Origin: Pleomorphomonas sp. T1.2MG-36
Lineage (GTDB): Bacteria; Pseudomonadota; Alphaproteobacteria; Rhizobiales; Pleomorphomonadaceae
NCBI RefSeq assembly: GCF_950100655.1
Contig: NZ_CATNLY010000023.1
Span: 868,001 to 932,000 of the forward strand
Length of the DNA stretch: 64,000 nucleotides
Direction: 5' to 3'
Shown: in pieces, positions 39,407 through 48,638 of the stretch
Layout of the letters: every line of letters begins with the position of its first letter
How positions within the stretch are numbered: position 1 is the stretch's first letter
Made by a program: the position numbers and the translations under genes
The notes under the pieces: generated by a model
What the model saw: only the letters and a program-made list of their open reading frames with translations
Databases searched by the model: none
What the model was told of the DNA's origin: nothing

Positions 39407-40647
39407 TGCACACCACCTTGCCGGTTCGCGTCGAAGGCGGGCGAGCGGAGATCGCGCATCGTCAGGGCGCCGAAAACCAGAAACTCCATCAGTGCCACGC
39501 CGGCGAGGCCGAGCGCGGCAGTCGAGGCGTCGAGCCCGACGGCCAACAGCGCGAAGACCAGCAGCGGCGCTATTATCGCACCGCCTAGGCCGACGATGGC
39601 CAGTGCGCGGAATTGCCGACGGGCCTCCATCAACGCCGCCATCACCGAGGTCTGGCCGACAACGAGGGCATAGAGCCACCAGCAGACGAGATTGCCGGCC
39701 ATGTCGCCATAGCGGTCGCGGAAGGCATAGGCGTCGATATACGGCCAGGCGACCCAGAGAAACAGGCCATAGAGCGCCGCCGCACCGGCGATGACCACCA
39801 TGCCGGAGCGGAGAAGCTGCAGTACCGAGGCGACCTCGCCTCTCGCCAGTTTTTCTACCAAGCGCGGTCGGGCGACCCGGCACCAGGCCGTTCCAACCAG
39901 AAGCAGCGGCGACACGCCGACCCGCCCGGCGTTGAGCATGCCAAGCGCCGCGGCGTCGCGCATCCTTTCGACCAGAAAGACATGGCTGCGCGCCATGACC
40001 TCATTCTGAAGCGCACCTTGCAGCGCCCAGCGGGTATCCTTCCAAACGCCCCGGTAGGCGGACAGATGGGAAGAGAACCGGCCGAAATCGGCCTTGAGGT
40101 CGAAACGACAGCAGATGAAGGACAGGCAGTTGCCGGCCGACAGCGCTGCAAGAGTGGCCGTGGCAGGCGGCAGGACTTGCCAGAACGCCACCGCGAACAC
40201 CACCGTCGCCACGATTGCAATCGCATCATAGAGGAGCGTGAGATGGACGCTCCCCTTCACCACCATGAGATTGCGGACGTACTCGCGAACCATCAGCGTG
40301 CCGAAGTAGGCAATCGCGGCCAGCGATAGCGACATGTCGGCACCGATAACGGCAGCAAGACCGAAGCTTGCCGGCATCACCAGCAGCACGAGCACAAGAT
40401 TGGCCGAGGTGAGCATCGACAGGGCCGCATCCGCCTCCTGCGGTTCCCGTCCGGGCAACAGATAGTTGAGCGGCATGACGACGAGCGCGTTCTGGGCCGA
40501 GGCAGCGAAAAAACTACCTGCGAGCAGAAAGGCGAAGCGGCCGAACTCATCGGGCGTGGCGAACGCAATGAAGGCCAGGTTCAGCAACAGGTTGAAGGCG
40601 CTGTTCAGAGCCTGATCGACGAGGGAAAGAAAGACGGCACGCTTCAT
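39403..40647 (-). CDS. Polysaccharide flippase (Wzx/MATE-like)
   Basis: 414 residues, 12-14 helices, MOP superfamily layout (M-K-R-A-V-F-L-S-L-V-D-Q-A-L-N at the start). It should move lipid-linked repeat units across the inner membrane. Coupled by ATGA overlaps to genes on both sides. Confidence 0.83.
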   Translation of the reverse strand: MKRAVFLSLVDQALNSAFNLLLNLAFIAFATPDEFGRFAFLLAGSFFAASAQNALVVMPLNYLLPGREPQEADAALSMLTSANLVLVLLVMPASFGLAAVIGADMSLSLAAIAYFGTLMVREYVRNLMVVKGSVHLTLLYDAIAIVATVVFAVAFWQVLPPATATLAALSAGNCLSFICCRFDLKADFGRFSSHLSAYRGVWKDTRWALQGALQNEVMARSHVFLVERMRDAAALGMLNAGRVGVSPLLLVGTAWCRVARPRLVEKLARGEVASVLQLLRSGMVVIAGAAALYGLFLWVAWPYIDAYAFRDRYGDMAGNLVCWWLYALVVGQTSVMAALMEARRQFRALAIVGLGGAIIAPLLVFALLAVGLDASTAALGLAGVALMEFLVFGALTMRDLRSPAFDANRQGGVQ

Positions 40648-41354
40648 GGCAGACCGGCAAAGGTTTTCAGCCGAACCGACAGGTAGCGCAGACGACACCG
40701 AGTTGCGTCGTACCAATTGCCCCGACGGGTGCCCACGGCGAGCAATGCCTGCTCGTTTCCAATCTTCAGCATGTTACGCGGCTTGATCGCCACCGACGTC
40801 AGGGCAAGGCCCGGGCGGCAAGTATGCACCTCGCGAAAGCCCATGGCGAACAGATGATCGAGTATGCGGGCGTCGAAGCGACCGAAGGGCGGGGCTACCA
40901 CATCGACCGGTCGCCCCAATATCCCTTCCAGTGCGGCCCTTCCCTCCTTCACGTCATCGACGAACTCCCGCTCCGATATGGAGGTCCAGTCGAGATGAGC
41001 GGCGCCATGCACGCCGATTTCCATACCGAGAGCGTCGAGCGCCCGGATGTCGTCAACCGTGAGGCGACCAGGACGGCCGAGGAAACGCGTCGGCACGAAG
41101 AAGGCGCCAGCGACGCCGTTGCGTGCGAGCCATGGGGCGAGCAGATCGATGTCGGAGCGAAAGGCGTCGTCGCTGGTGATCCTCAACCGCGTACCGGTCT
41201 TCCGGCTCATGGCGAGCAGGTCGTCGAGAAGCGGCCGCGCCGCCGAAAACGGCATCCAGGACGTCAGCTCGTCGTCGCGCGCGTCCGGCTCTTCGGCAAG
41301 GTCATGCAGGCCGACGATCAGTTCGAACCGCGGCGTTCCCCTTTCAACTTCCAC
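40644..41354 (-). CDS. Polysaccharide deacetylase family protein, atypical motif 1
   Basis: 236 residues with a NodB-homology barrel. Motif 1 is T-S-D-D-A-F instead of T-F-D-D-G; motif 2 is H-G-A-A-H, keeping both metal His; A-P-P-F-G follows. No signal peptide is seen, so it may act on a cytosolic lipid-linked sugar rather than on finished polymer. GTG start, overlapping the sugar transferase gene by 11 bases. Confidence 0.8.
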   Translation of the reverse strand: MEVERGTPRFELIVGLHDLAEEPDARDDELTSWMPFSAARPLLDDLLAMSRKTGTRLRITSDDAFRSDIDLLAPWLARNGVAGAFFVPTRFLGRPGRLTVDDIRALDALGMEIGVHGAAHLDWTSISEREFVDDVKEGRAALEGILGRPVDVVAPPFGRFDARILDHLFAMGFREVHTCRPGLALTSVAIKPRNMLKIGNEQALLAVGTRRGNWYDATRCRLRYLSVRLKTFAGLP

Positions 41355-42006
41355 GGCGCGCCTCCGACTTCCACGGCGACCACCAGGGAAGAACCGTCGC
41401 GAACAGGATGCGGAGATCGAGGAGGAAGGACCATGTCTCGATATACTGAAGATCGCGCGCGAGACGGGCGGCCATGGATTCTTCGGTCGGCGTCGGGCCG
41501 CGATGGCCGGTGACCTGGGCGAGTCCGCTCATGCCCGGACGAACGGCATAGCGGGTCATGTAGCCCGGGAGGATGTTCCGATAGTGTTCGTCGAGCGCCA
41601 GCGGATGCGGACGCGGGCCAATCAGCGACATGTCGCCGAGAAGAACATTGAAGAGCTGCGGCAGCTCGTCGATGCTGGTCCGGCGAAGAATGTTGCCAAG
41701 ACGCGTGATGCGCGCGTCCCCAACCGTGGCCTGGCGAAACGCCTCCCGGCTCGCCGCCGCCGTCATGGTGCGGAACTTGTAGATGCGGAAGGTGCGGCCG
41801 CCAAGGCCGTAGCGGTCCTGCGGAAACAGTACCGGGCCGGGGCTGTCGAGCCGGATCAACATTGCGACGAAGAGCAGCAGCGGCGCCAGCAACACCAAGC
41901 CGCACCCTGCCCCCACGACATCGAAGGCGCGCTTCAACCAGGACCGGGCGGCCACAGGATGGCGGGCTGCGCTGCGCAGGATGTCTTCATCGGTGAAGTC
42001 GGTCAT
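41344..42006 (-). CDS. Polyprenyl-phosphate sugar-1-phosphate transferase (initiating enzyme)
   Basis: 220 residues, short ExoY-type. One membrane hairpin (about residues 28-48), then the bacterial sugar transferase core: K-F-R-T-M, R-R-T-S-I-D-E-L-P-Q-L, G-D-M-S-L-I-G-P-R-P and R-P-G-M-S-G-L-A-Q-V. It begins repeat-unit synthesis by placing the first sugar phosphate on undecaprenyl phosphate. Confidence 0.92.
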   Translation of the reverse strand: MTDFTDEDILRSAARHPVAARSWLKRAFDVVGAGCGLVLLAPLLLFVAMLIRLDSPGPVLFPQDRYGLGGRTFRIYKFRTMTAAASREAFRQATVGDARITRLGNILRRTSIDELPQLFNVLLGDMSLIGPRPHPLALDEHYRNILPGYMTRYAVRPGMSGLAQVTGHRGPTPTEESMAARLARDLQYIETWSFLLDLRILFATVLPWWSPWKSEARRGS

Positions 42007-43100
42007 GTCGAGTGTCGAGTCCGCGTCGATGCAAAGAGGGAAGCGAGGGCGTCGCGCATCGGGGCCGGCCGATAGGCGTCGTCATAGGGAAGCCCCTGAT
42101 TGTCGGTCATGTCCGCCGCACGCCGACGCAGCCAGCTATCGTCGTCGGAGAGCCCCCAGGTCACGACGCCGGCAAGCGCCGAGCTGTCCAGGGCAACGGA
42201 GAGCACTTTTTGAACCTCGGCCGCCGCCAGCCTGCGGCGCTCGGACATCGAGCGGCCATGGGCGCTCGGCGCCTCGGTAACGTCGAGTTCGGTGACTGCG
42301 ACCGTCAGGCCGAAGTCTTCGAGACGCTGGAGGAACCGCCGAAAGATGCGCTCGTCGAAGCGAAACCGCGTGTCGAGGTGGCATTGCATGCCGAAGCCAT
42401 GGATCGGAACTCCGGCCTTGATCAGCCTTTCAAGGAGACGAAGGGTGCCGGTGCGTCGGCGCTCCTGCCAATCCTCGGCGTAGTAGAGGTGGTCGTCGTT
42501 GAGGTAGAGGCGCGCCGACGGCGCCGCCTCGGCGGCGAGGTGGAAGGCCTCGGCGACGTAGTCCGGCCCGAGCATGGCATAGAAGGGGGTGCGGCGCATG
42601 AAGTCCGCGCCGCCGTCATAAGGTTCGATCGCCTCGTTGACCACGTCCCACTCGAAAATCGCATCGCGGTAACGGCCTGCCACCTCCGCGATGTGCGGGG
42701 CGACGAAACGTCGCCAATCGGCGGCGGTAGACAGTCGCTCGGCACCGGCCGGCAGATGTTCGTGCCAGATCAGCGTGTGACCGCGCAACCGCTTGCCACG
42801 CCGCGCCGCGCTGGCGACGATGGCATCGCAAGCCCGGTAGTCGGGATCGTCGCCCAGAGCTTGGACCAGCGCACCCCATTTCATCTGCCACGCCGGCACC
42901 CAGACCGAGCACTCGCCGTCGAAGAGGCGGATATGGCGGGCCTGATCGGAAACGTCCGAATGAGTCACTGCCACGCCGAAATATCGTCCTGACCGGGCCG
43001 CCAGTTCGCCGAGCCGAGCCGATCGCGCCGCGGCGGACACCGGTGGGGCGAGGGAAAGACTTGCGCAGGCGGCGAGCAGGGATCGGCGCGTCAGAGGCAT
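42003..43100 (-). CDS. Endo-1,4-beta-xylanase, GH10
   Basis: 365 residues. Twin-arginine-type signal (L-T-R-R-S-L-L-A). GH10 residues present: acid/base Glu156 in W-D-V-V-N-E-A, nucleophile Glu271 in T-E-L-D-V, plus H-T-L-I-W-H and W-G-L-S-D-D-D-S-W. It lies inside the EPS operon with no gap to the UDP-xylose synthase and a 4-base overlap with the sugar transferase, so it is an integral member, not a passing insertion. Probable role: cutting or editing the locus's own polymer in the periplasm. Substrate is inferred. Confidence 0.9.
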   Translation of the reverse strand: MPLTRRSLLAACASLSLAPPVSAAARSARLGELAARSGRYFGVAVTHSDVSDQARHIRLFDGECSVWVPAWQMKWGALVQALGDDPDYRACDAIVASAARRGKRLRGHTLIWHEHLPAGAERLSTAADWRRFVAPHIAEVAGRYRDAIFEWDVVNEAIEPYDGGADFMRRTPFYAMLGPDYVAEAFHLAAEAAPSARLYLNDDHLYYAEDWQERRRTGTLRLLERLIKAGVPIHGFGMQCHLDTRFRFDERIFRRFLQRLEDFGLTVAVTELDVTEAPSAHGRSMSERRRLAAAEVQKVLSVALDSSALAGVVTWGLSDDDSWLRRRAADMTDNQGLPYDDAYRPAPMRDALASLFASTRTRHST

Positions 43101-44093
43101 TCAGACGACCGACTGCAGCGGGGAAGAGCGACTGTCGGCCGGCTGATCGGCGACGATATCGCGGAAATAGGCGATGGTCGGTCCGAGACCATCTTTCAGC
43201 GAGATGGTCGGCCTCCAGTCGAGCAGGCGCTCGGCCTTGGCGATGTTCGGCCGGCGACGGCGCGGATCGTCGGACGGCAAGGGCAGATAGGTGACCGGCG
43301 AGCGCGAGCCGGTCATCGCCACCACCATCGCCGCGAGTTCGGTCACGCTGAACTCGCCGGGATTGCCGAGATTGACGGGCGTGCGGACGTCGCTGGCCAT
43401 GAGGCGAACAAAACCTTCGACGAGATCGTCGACGTAGCAGAAGGACCGCGTTTGCGATCCGTCGCCATAGATGGTGATCGGCTGGTCCTGCAACGCTTCC
43501 ACGACGAAGTTGGAGACGACCCTGCCGTCATCGGGCTGCATGCGCGGTCCGTAAGTGTTGAAGATGCGGGCGATGCGGATATCGACGCCCTTTTCCGCCG
43601 CATAGGCATGGAACAGCGCTTCGGCCGCCCGCTTTCCCTCGTCGTAACAGGCTCGCTCTCCGAAGGAATTGACGTTGCCGAAATAGTCCTCCGGTTGGGG
43701 ATGGACCAGGGGATCGCCGTAAATCTCACTGGTCGAGGCGAGCAGCACCCGCGCTCCGGTTCGCAAGGCGAGGTTCAGGACATTGATCGCGCCGAGAAGG
43801 TTGGTCTTCAGCGTCGAGGTCGGGCTCTCCTGGTAATGCGGCGGCGAGGCAGGGCAAGCGAGATGATAGATCTCTTGAACCCGCAGGTTGGGAAGCGGGT
43901 CGGCGACGTCAGCCTGGATGACCTCGAAATTCGGGTTCGATGCTTGGTGCAAATGGTTCGAGCGACTCCCAGTGTGGAAGTTGTCGAGGCTGATGACCTT
44001 GTTTCCTTCCATGAGCAGACGATCGCAGAGATGGCTGCCCAGGAACCCGGCTCCGCCGGTGACGAGAACCGTCTTCTGGCAAGATGCGTACAT
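43101..44093 (-). CDS. UDP-glucuronate decarboxylase (UDP-xylose synthase), extended SDR
   Basis: 330 residues. NAD site G-G-A-G-F-L-G-S-H near residue 13; catalytic T-S-E-I-Y-G-D-P and Tyr150-x3-Lys154 in C-Y-D-E-G-K-R. The stretch around [11 protein letters not shown] is the signature of UXS enzymes and separates them from epimerases. It makes UDP-xylose from UDP-glucuronate. The preceding UDP-glucose dehydrogenase is not in the window. Stop codon abuts the xylanase start. Confidence 0.88.
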   Translation of the reverse strand: MYASCQKTVLVTGGAGFLGSHLCDRLLMEGNKVISLDNFHTGSRSNHLHQASNPNFEVIQADVADPLPNLRVQEIYHLACPASPPHYQESPTSTLKTNLLGAINVLNLALRTGARVLLASTSEIYGDPLVHPQPEDYFGNVNSFGERACYDEGKRAAEALFHAYAAEKGVDIRIARIFNTYGPRMQPDDGRVVSNFVVEALQDQPITIYGDGSQTRSFCYVDDLVEGFVRLMASDVRTPVNLGNPGEFSVTELAAMVVAMTGSRSPVTYLPLPSDDPRRRRPNIAKAERLLDWRPTISLKDGLGPTIAYFRDIVADQPADSRSSPLQSVV

Positions 44094-44123
44094 TTCTCGG
44101 ATGTGACCTTTTTGGCGGCGAGC

Positions 44124-45584
44124 TTACTCGGCGGCGGCGAGATGCCGTTTCCGCAGTGGTTGGACGGGTGCCGGCCGGCGTCGCTTCGGTGGGCCGATGA
44201 GAAGATAGAGGAACCAGGCCGTTCCGAACCCCACGACGCCGCCCAGAAAAGCGCTTGCCGCGAGGATCACCTTGGCTCTGGGCGCGGTCGGCCTGACCGC
44301 AGGTTGGGCCGATGAAATGACGCGCGCCGTCGTGGTCGGTAGCGAGATCTGCTCGCGCGCCTGTTTGGCCTTGGTGGCAAAACTGTCGAAAAGCTCTCGG
44401 TTCTGCTTGGCAGTCTGTTCGAGCTCCTTGAGCTTCACCGAAGCCGCATTGGAACGGGCGAGGCTATCCTGCGCCTTGTCGAGCATGCCCTGCAGCGCTG
44501 CCTGCTGCGCGGCTGCGGCGCGATAGTCCGCCTCGGCCTTGGCAAGCACGCGGGCAAGTTCGGCATCGAGGGCCTTTTCGAGAGCCCTGCGGTTTTCCCT
44601 GGCGCGGACCAGTCTTGGATGGCGAGGTCCGAAAGTGTCGGAAAGCATGCTTTCCTCCGCCTGCGCCTGTCCGATCTCCATGCGAAGCCGGTTCGCCATG
44701 TCCGATGCCGAGGTACCGGCGCCGTTTTCGCGCAAGGCGTCGAGCGCAGCCTTGGCGGCCTCCGTCGCCACTGAAGCGCTAACCATCTGGCTACTCAGTT
44801 CGCCCACCTGCCGCTCGGCCAACGGAACCCCGGCGGTGTCGAGCAGCCCGTTCTCGCGCCGATAGTCCTCGATGGCCTGCTGGGACTGTTCGGCGGTCCG
44901 ACCAAGTTCGGCAAGGCGCGCTTCAAGGCTGGCGGCGGACTCGCGTGCACTGTCGTCGACGACGCTTTGCCCGTTGCTGAGATAGATGTCGCTGAGCGCA
45001 TTGGCGAGCGCGGCGGAGCGGGTCGGCGATTCCGTCGTCACCGAGACGTCGAGAACATAGGTGTTGTCGACGCGCTTGACGTTCACGGCCTTCTGCAAGG
45101 TGGCGAGCGCCCGATCGAAGGGCGGCACGCCGCCGGACCCGCCGCTCCCCGCTCCGGTAAGCGACGCAGAGAGCATTCCCCGCAGATCGGCCAATGGGCT
45201 GGACGCTTCGCCGACGAAGTCCGGATCGGTGTCGAGCCGCTCTCGGGACACCAGTTCTCCGAGAACCGAACGGGACGTGAGGATCGTCATCTGACTGTCG
45301 ACCAGCGCGCCGTCGGCACCTTGCGACGACGAGCCCATGCCCGTGGGCGCCACGCCGAGATCGACGAGAGTGCGTGCGCGGGGGTCGATGAAGATGGAAA
45401 CGGTGGACGTGTAGGTCCTGGGGGTGAGCCAGACGAAGGCGAGACCTGCGAGGATGAACAGGGAGACGATAGCCGCAACTAGCCTCCAGCGCGACGAGAA
45501 AGCTCGTGCGACAAGACGCAAGTCATCAGCAAGGCTGGCCTCGCTTGCGCGGCCGCCCGGATGTCCCGGTTCACCGATTTTCAT
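44124..45584 (-). CDS. Polysaccharide chain-length/export protein (Wzz/GumC-like PCP), no kinase domain
   Basis: 486 residues: one membrane helix near residue 40, a periplasmic Wzz domain, a long coiled coil (about residues 205-400) and a second helix at about 440. A C-terminal tyrosine-kinase domain is absent, and no separate BY-kinase or Wza outer-membrane exporter is in the locus. First gene of the nine-gene EPS operon; its promoter should lie in 45585-45825. Confidence 0.88.
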   Translation of the reverse strand: MKIGEPGHPGGRASEASLADDLRLVARAFSSRWRLVAAIVSLFILAGLAFVWLTPRTYTSTVSIFIDPRARTLVDLGVAPTGMGSSSQGADGALVDSQMTILTSRSVLGELVSRERLDTDPDFVGEASSPLADLRGMLSASLTGAGSGGSGGVPPFDRALATLQKAVNVKRVDNTYVLDVSVTTESPTRSAALANALSDIYLSNGQSVVDDSARESAASLEARLAELGRTAEQSQQAIEDYRRENGLLDTAGVPLAERQVGELSSQMVSASVATEAAKAALDALRENGAGTSASDMANRLRMEIGQAQAEESMLSDTFGPRHPRLVRARENRRALEKALDAELARVLAKAEADYRAAAAQQAALQGMLDKAQDSLARSNAASVKLKELEQTAKQNRELFDSFATKAKQAREQISLPTTTARVISSAQPAVRPTAPRAKVILAASAFLGGVVGFGTAWFLYLLIGPPKRRRPAPVQPLRKRHLAAAE

Positions 45585-45825
45585 AGCACCGACCCATAAG
45601 TGACGCGTGCGTTTCGAATGGGTCTCGTAACACGAACCGCTCGGCGTCGGGGTAGTTGAGTGAAAATCTGGTTAACAGAACCGGCGCACTTTGAGAATAG
45701 AATGACTAAAAACTAGGCGAGCAGCAGCCATGCACGATGTGCATTGCCGCCGCCCCGGAGATTTCGGCGAGGCCGGATTTGCAAGAAAAATCGTGACGGA
45801 GCAAACCCTCTGGGCGCCGCTGCCT

Positions 45826-46284
45826 TTACTGGCAGACGTCGACCCAGCTGGCGCCGACAAGCTCGGCCAGACGTGTAGTCTCTATGCGCACCGCCGCATT
45901 GGTTGCACCGGCGGCCGGCAGCACTTCGGGGAAGCGCCGGAGCGACTGATCGCAATAGATCGGCAACGCCGTTTTCAGGCCGAAGGGGCAAACGCCGCCG
46001 ATGGGATGGCCGGTCAGCTCGACGACTTCATCGAGACCGAGCATTCGCGCCTTGCCGCCGAAAGCCTCGCGGGCCTTGCGGTTGTCGAGCCGGGCAGTAC
46101 CGCCCGCCACCAGCAACATGGCTTGATCGCCAACCCGGAGGCAGATTGTCTTGGCGATCTGGGCCGGGTCGACGCCATGGGCGGCGGCGGCCTCGGCAAC
46201 CGTGGCCGACGAGGCCTCGGTCTCGATCACGACGATATCGGGCGCGTTTTCAGCGAAGAAGGCCCTGACGCTGTCGAGGCTCAT
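45826..46284 (-). CDS. YbaK/ProX-type aminoacyl-tRNA deacylase
   Basis: 152 residues, YbaK/EbsC-like fold, with the conserved K-T-I-C-L-R-V and H-P-I-G-G-V-C-P-F-G motifs (G-x-x-P-F-G family signature). Removes mischarged amino acids in trans. Starts one base after the DUF1737 gene. Confidence 0.87.
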   Translation of the reverse strand: MSLDSVRAFFAENAPDIVVIETEASSATVAEAAAAHGVDPAQIAKTICLRVGDQAMLLVAGGTARLDNRKAREAFGGKARMLGLDEVVELTGHPIGGVCPFGLKTALPIYCDQSLRRFPEVLPAAGATNAAVRIETTRLAELVGASWVDVCQ

Positions 46285-46285
46285 C

Positions 46286-46492
46286 TCACCACTCGCCGAG
46301 CTTGATGTCCGGCGTGTAGTCGACGCCGTCGACCTCCTTGACCACCGGCTGGCCGCAAATGACACGGCCCTGGACGGGATCGAAGGTGAGGGCCGGCGAA
46401 CCGGCAAGCTGCCAACCCTTGTTGAGGGCGTCGGTAACCCGGTGGCAAAAGGCCGCATCGTCGGGGCCGGTCAGAAAGCGGTAGAGTTTCAT
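46286..46492 (-). CDS. DUF1737-family small protein
   Basis: 68 residues beginning M-K-L-Y-R-F-L-T-G-P-D-D, with W-Q-L-A-G-S-P and C-G-Q-P-V-V-K, the DUF1737 pattern. Cytosolic; function unknown. Co-transcribed with the deacylase gene. Confidence 0.8.
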   Translation of the reverse strand: MKLYRFLTGPDDAAFCHRVTDALNKGWQLAGSPALTFDPVQGRVICGQPVVKEVDGVDYTPDIKLGEW

Positions 46493-46730
46493 CGGGTATC
46501 ATCTCGCAAAACAGACGGATCGATCGAATAGTTTCGCCCGCCGCGGGCTTGTCAAGGTTGGGACTGCGGCTCAGAACTAGGCTTCCACCACTAATCCCTT
46601 TTGGCGATATCGCCCAGGCATAGGCTTAAAGAGGCGTTAAAGTTTGGGAGGCAGGCTTCGACATCAGAGTGTCCGGTCTGCCTTGGCGGGCGACGTAGGA
46701 GTAAATGCGCTGGCTACCCCTGTTTCCACG

Positions 46731-48605
46731 ATGCGCAGCTTCTGGGGGCTGCTCAGGGCCTACTGGATCTCGGACAGGTGGCGAGAGGCCTGGGCACTGA
46801 CCGGAGCCGTCGTGCTCCTGTCGGCAGCGGCCAGCAAGAGCGGCGTCTGGCTGGCACAGGCCTCCGGCTCATTCATTTCAACCATCGCCTCGTTCCACGA
46901 CAGCAATGCCCCCGCCATCGACGAGGTGTTGATCGCGGCCGGTTCGCTCGTCGGCCTCGCCCTGCTGAAATACGTCCTATTCCTCGGCTTCCGCCATTAC
47001 TTCTCGACCACGCTGCACCGCAAATGGCGCCAGTGGCTCGACGCCCAGTTCAACGCGGCGCTGCTCTCCGACCAGCGTCCATACTATCATCTCCTGGTGA
47101 TGGGGGCCTCCGACGAAGGGGCCAACGTGCCCGACAACATCGACCAGCGCATCCAGGAATCGATCAAGGCGATGACCGGCAACGCGCTCGGCATGGCCAT
47201 GGGTCTCGTTTCCGTGGTGACGTCGGTCTACTTCGTTGGCGAGATGCTTCTGTCCACTTCGGTCGCGGTCGAAGGGCTCGGCTTCCTCGGCTCCTATGCC
47301 AGCGCCGTTCTGGTATTCGCCCTGGCGCTCACCTATGTGCCGATATCCACGGTGATCGCCCTTCGAATCGGCCGCGTCATCGAAGCGCTCAACATGGCCA
47401 TGCTGCGAGCCGAGGGCAGCTATCGCGCCGAACTGTCGATGCTGGTCCGCCGCATCCTGCCGATCGCCGCCGCGCGCGGGGAAAGGGTTCAGGCGTCGAT
47501 CCACCGGCGGCAATACCAGGCGATCGACCGCACCTGGGGCCTTCAGAACAAGGTGTCGGCCATCTTTCTGGCCTTCAACGGCAGCTACACCTACATCACG
47601 CAGAGGGTCGTCGCCTACATGCCGAGCCTGCCCGCATACATGCAGGGCGGCATATCCTTCCGCACCTATATCACCGGCTCGGAGCTGGCCAGCGAACTGA
47701 TCAGCGACTGCTCCTGGGTCATCCAGGTGATGCCGGACATCGCCAATCTCCGCGCCAACGTCAACCGCGTGGTCGAGCTGGCCGATGCCATCGAGCGCGT
47801 GCAGGATGCGCAGGCCTTCTATCGCGAGACCGGCGTTTCGGAGTTCCGTTACGAGCAGCAGGCAGCGGAGAAGGGGCTTTCTGTTCAGGGGCTTGAGTTG
47901 ATGTTCTCCGGCAAGGAGGCGCAACCCTTCCTGCGCGTCGCCCGCCTGTCGATCAAGCCGGGGCAGTGGATCTTCGTGCGCGGCCCCTCGGGCTCGGGAA
48001 AGTCCTGCCTCATCAAGGCGCTCAATGGCCTTTGGCCTTATGGGCGAGGTCGGGTGGTTATGCCCGAAGGCATGAAGGCGCTCTACGCCTGCCAGGACAC
48101 CCGGCTGCCGCAGGCCAGCCTCAAGCAACTGATCGCCATGCCCGAAGACGAGCATGAACACCGCGACCTGGAAGTGGCCGCCATCATGAGTGCCGTCGGT
48201 CTCGGCGAGTTCATTCCCTCGATGGGCAACCCCTACTATCGTGGCCGGCGCTGGGACGACGTGCTATCCGGCGGGCAAAAGCAGAAGGTGGTTCTCGCCC
48301 GCATTCTGCTGCACACGCCGGACGTGCTTTTCCTCGACGAAGCGACAGCCGCGCTCGATCCGGAGGCACGCACCGAGTTCCACCGGCTCGTCCGGCAGTA
48401 TTGCCCGAAAGCGACAGTACTGTCGGTGATGCACGAGCAAACGCCGCCGGCCGACAACTTCGGCCGCCCCTTCTACCACGCCATCCTCAACATCGAGAAC
48501 GGACGCGCCGGCCTTGAGCCGGTGGTCGTACCGGCGCCGGCGCCAATTCGCGACGTGCGCGGCGGTCTGCGTTCGATGCTTTCCGTGATGCGCCATCGCC
48601 CATGA
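46731..48605 (+). CDS. ABC transporter with SbmA/BacA-like membrane domain and fused ATPase (YddA-like)
   Basis: 624 residues. The membrane domain (residues 1-340) belongs to the ABC_membrane_2/SbmA-like type (Y-W-x-S-D-R-W at the start). ATPase: Walker A G-P-S-G-S-G-K-S-C, signature L-S-G-G-Q-K-Q, Walker B V-L-F-L-D-E-A-T-A-A-L-D, switch His in V-M-H-E-Q. Relatives handle peptides, vitamins or acyl-CoAs, mostly inward. The start at 46731 matches family length but has no good ribosome site; a GGAG lies 29 bases upstream. The next gene, a GH3 glucosidase, begins 33 bases after the stop. Confidence 0.85.
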   Translation: MRSFWGLLRAYWISDRWREAWALTGAVVLLSAAASKSGVWLAQASGSFISTIASFHDSNAPAIDEVLIAAGSLVGLALLKYVLFLGFRHYFSTTLHRKWRQWLDAQFNAALLSDQRPYYHLLVMGASDEGANVPDNIDQRIQESIKAMTGNALGMAMGLVSVVTSVYFVGEMLLSTSVAVEGLGFLGSYASAVLVFALALTYVPISTVIALRIGRVIEALNMAMLRAEGSYRAELSMLVRRILPIAAARGERVQASIHRRQYQAIDRTWGLQNKVSAIFLAFNGSYTYITQRVVAYMPSLPAYMQGGISFRTYITGSELASELISDCSWVIQVMPDIANLRANVNRVVELADAIERVQDAQAFYRETGVSEFRYEQQAAEKGLSVQGLELMFSGKEAQPFLRVARLSIKPGQWIFVRGPSGSGKSCLIKALNGLWPYGRGRVVMPEGMKALYACQDTRLPQASLKQLIAMPEDEHEHRDLEVAAIMSAVGLGEFIPSMGNPYYRGRRWDDVLSGGQKQKVVLARILLHTPDVLFLDEATAALDPEARTEFHRLVRQYCPKATVLSVMHEQTPPADNFGRPFYHAILNIENGRAGLEPVVVPAPAPIRDVRGGLRSMLSVMRHRP

Positions 48606-48638
48606 CCCCTAAGCGGGGACCAACTCGGACGTCCGGAT

